64,000 nt of DNA from Bosea sp. F3-2 (GTDB lineage: Bacteria; Pseudomonadota; Alphaproteobacteria; Rhizobiales; Beijerinckiaceae): contig NZ_CP042333.1 in assembly GCF_008253865.1 (NCBI RefSeq), forward strand, positions 62,001 through 126,000, read 5' to 3'. A program made the translations under genes and the position numbers. Below the pieces are notes generated by a model that was given only the letters and a program-made list of their open reading frames with translations, was not told where the DNA came from and did no database searches. Of this stretch, positions 62,491 through 64,000 are shown piece by piece (within the stretch, counting starts at the first letter, position 1; the number at the start of each line of letters is the position of its first letter).

Positions 62491-63150
62491 ATGTCGAAAC
62501 CATCGCATCTCGACCGCCTTGCTGCGCTCGACACCAACACCATCTCCGACGCGCTGGACTTCCTCGGCCTGAAAGGCGCCACCTACGGGCTGCGCCCCCT
62601 CTGGGACTGCCCGAAGATCGTCGGGCGGGCCAGCACGATCCAGCTCGGCCCGAAGGCCGACGTTAAGCCCACCGTTCACCTGATCTCGCCCGTCATCGAC
62701 GCGGTCGCGAGCGACGACCGCGTGCTTGTCATCGCGGGCGGGCCAGAAGGTATTTCGTGTTGGGGAGACATTCTCGCCAATGCCGCCACGTCGAAGAAGA
62801 TCCGCGGCTCCGTTATCGACGGCATGAGCCGGGACATCGAGGGCAGCGAGTCTATCGGCTATCCCGTCTACGGCCGGGGCGTCACCATGATCAGCGCCCG
62901 CAACCGCATCGTCCAGATCGACTCTGCGACCCCCGTGACGATGGCGGGCGTCACCGTCAGCGAGGACGATTACGTCATCGCCGACCGTTGCGGCACCGTA
63001 TTCGTCGCGGCGGCGCAGATTGAGCCGGTGCTGGACCTCGCCGAGAAGATCGCCCGCCGACAGGACGGGATGGTCGCAGCCGTGCGCGCCGGCCGCTCTG
63101 TCGCGGACGTCATGCACGACAAAGAATTCGAAGCGATCCGTGCCCATTGA
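62491..63150 (+). CDS. RraA family protein
   Basis: RraA-fold protein of 219 residues (ATG 62464 would give 228). N-terminal LAALDTNTISDALDFLGLKG, then SCWGDILANAA where aldolases have Gly-Glu (here Gly-Asp), and SVIDGMSRDIEGS with the Arg-Asp pair. It likely keeps metal binding and may act as an aldolase or decarboxylase on 4-hydroxy-2-oxo or beta-oxo acids. It is 25 bases from a second RraA gene, so both may work together. Confidence 0.87.
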   Translation: MSKPSHLDRLAALDTNTISDALDFLGLKGATYGLRPLWDCPKIVGRASTIQLGPKADVKPTVHLISPVIDAVASDDRVLVIAGGPEGISCWGDILANAATSKKIRGSVIDGMSRDIEGSESIGYPVYGRGVTMISARNRIVQIDSATPVTMAGVTVSEDDYVIADRCGTVFVAAAQIEPVLDLAEKIARRQDGMVAAVRAGRSVADVMHDKEFEAIRAH

Positions 63151-63175
63151 GGCGCCTCGGCGATAGGAGATCGAC

Positions 63176-63859
63176 ATGAGCAACAACCCTCGCAAGGCGA
63201 GCGCCGAAGACCGCGAGCTCGTCGGATTGTTCGAGGGGCTCGACACCCCCGGCGTATCGGACGCGATGGATAAGCTGGGCCTGCACGGTCAGGCTCTCGG
63301 CATCATGCCGCTCGCGGATTATGCGCGCGTCGTCGTCGGCCCTGCCTTCACGGTCAAATACGTACCTGCGACGGTTCCACCCGGCACCGTCGGGGATTTC
63401 ATCGACGACGTCGCGGAGGGGGACGTGGTCGTTCTCGACAATGACGGTCGGACCGACTGCACGGTCTGGGGCGACATCATGACCCAGTATGCCGGGCTGC
63501 GCGGAATCGCCGCGACCGTCATCGATGGCGTCTGCCGAGACGTCTCGAAGGCGCTCGCCGACGACTATCCGATGTTCTCGGCCGGGCGCTTCATGCGCAC
63601 CGGAAAGGACCGGGTGCAGGTGGAAACGGTCAACCAGACAGTTTCGATCGGCACGGTCCGGGTCGCGACGAGAGACATCGTCGTAGCCGATGCCAACGGG
63701 GTGGTGATCATCCCCCGAACCCGCGCCCGCGAAGTTGCCGAAACCGCCCGCAAGATCGAAACCGTCGAGGCTGCGATCCGCGAGCGGTTGGCGCAAGGCG
63801 CCACCATCACTGAGGCACGGGCCGCGCTCGGCTACCACACGCTGCAGAGAAAGGGCTGA
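63176..63859 (+). CDS. RraA family protein
   Basis: RraA-fold protein of 227 residues. LDTPGVSDAMDKLGLHG at the N-terminus, TVWGDIMTQYA (Gly-Asp) and TVIDGVCRDVSKAL (Arg-Asp pair) are visible. It is divergent enough from the preceding paralogue to be a separate function, yet tandem and cotranscribed. Hetero-oligomers are possible because RraA proteins form trimers or hexamers. Confidence 0.88.
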   Translation: MSNNPRKASAEDRELVGLFEGLDTPGVSDAMDKLGLHGQALGIMPLADYARVVVGPAFTVKYVPATVPPGTVGDFIDDVAEGDVVVLDNDGRTDCTVWGDIMTQYAGLRGIAATVIDGVCRDVSKALADDYPMFSAGRFMRTGKDRVQVETVNQTVSIGTVRVATRDIVVADANGVVIIPRTRAREVAETARKIETVEAAIRERLAQGATITEARAALGYHTLQRKG

Positions 63860-63907
63860 AGACCCGCCCGGTCCGATCGCTTCGCGCGACCGAACTTCGA
63901 CACACCC

Positions 63908-63936
63908 CGGCGGCCGGCAATCCTCGCCGGCCGCCG
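63908..63936. promoter_or_regulatory. GC-rich 11-base stem-loop between RraA and the next gene
   Basis: CGGCGGCCGGC (63908-63918) pairs perfectly with GCCGGCCGCCG (63926-63936) around AATCCTC. No T run follows, and the next start codon lies 30 bases downstream, so it may protect mRNA ends or lower read-through rather than terminate fully. Confidence 0.55.
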
Positions 63937-63965
63937 CGATCCGTTTCTGCACAAGGATGACCGCC

Positions 63966-64000
63966 ATGGCCGCTTCGACCGTTACAGATCCAGTCTTGCT
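63966..64000 (+). CDS. Start of an unidentified gene, cut by the window end
   Basis: ATG 63966 has an AGGA ribosome site about eight bases upstream and an open frame (MAASTVTDPVL) to the last base. An in-frame ATG at 63957 is also possible. Too short to identify; position suggests that it belongs to the RraA operon. Confidence 0.5.
   Translation, partial: MAASTVTDPVL

Overview
The window reads as chromosome of a high-GC alphaproteobacterium, most likely a member of the Hyphomicrobiales (Rhizobiales) with a large catabolic repertoire. This rests on gene content and codon style: many small organic-acid and sugar-acid operons, each with its own GntR, LysR or IclR regulator and its own TRAP, ABC or TctC-type uptake system. 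I see no rRNA, no convincing tRNA, no CRISPR array, no phage genes and no intact insertion sequence.

Layout. (a) 1-7.9 kb: the end of a fused TRAP permease (DctQM), then a minus-strand operon with a polar-amino-acid-type ABC transporter, a uronate-dehydrogenase-like SDR, an enolase-superfamily dehydratase and an aldose 1-epimerase-like protein, facing a FadR-type GntR regulator at 8.1 kb. (b) 9.0-13.8 kb: RraA-like aldolase, SnoaL-like and YciI-like small proteins, a 2-oxoglutarate-semialdehyde-type dehydrogenase, and an IclR regulator fused to an SMP-30/gluconolactonase propeller whose metal ligands appear lost. (c) 13.9-22.9 kb: a solute-binding protein, then a plus-strand sugar-acid operon (enolase-superfamily dehydratase, GntR, L-galactonate/L-gulonate-5-dehydrogenase-like enzyme, TIM-barrel isomerase, mannonate oxidoreductase-like SDR, ABC transporter with a frameshifted ATPase). 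(d) 23.3-31.2 kb: secreted hydrolase, tartrate/D-malate dehydrogenase and TctC-type receptor facing a GntR regulator; two LysR regulators; an RraA protein. (e) 31.5-42.7 kb: alpha/beta hydrolase, pyruvate carboxylase, an etfB/etfA deletion scar, and a CitE lyase, MaoC/HTD2-type hydratase, CoA-transferase, acyl-CoA dehydrogenase, aldehyde dehydrogenase and two-subunit TPP decarboxylase. The core enzyme set resembles the known itaconate degradation set. (f) 43.3-57.7 kb: an operon ending in a clear terminator (two MmgE/PrpD proteins, cyclase, CoA-transferase, TPP enzyme, isocitrate dehydrogenase, isochorismatase-like hydrolase), with a LysR gene and a divergent taurine/nitrate-type ABC transporter plus an aminotransferase. 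(g) 58.0-61.0 kb: intact biotin carboxylase and BCCP genes among remnants of 5-oxoprolinase genes (pxpA, pxpB/pxpC) and of livF. (h) 61.4-64 kb: a LysR regulator facing two tandem RraA-family genes and the start of a further gene.

How it works together. Regions a-c probably import sugar acids, dehydrate or oxidise them, and feed 2-oxoglutarate or hexuronate intermediates into central metabolism. Regions d-f handle di- and tricarboxylates through CoA esters that end in pyruvate and acetyl-CoA, with pyruvate carboxylase nearby for anaplerosis. Four RraA-family proteins, which in characterised members cleave 4-hydroxy-2-oxo acids to pyruvate, are spread over the window. Several neighbouring loci carry internal-deletion scars, so this is an accessory region under active turnover.
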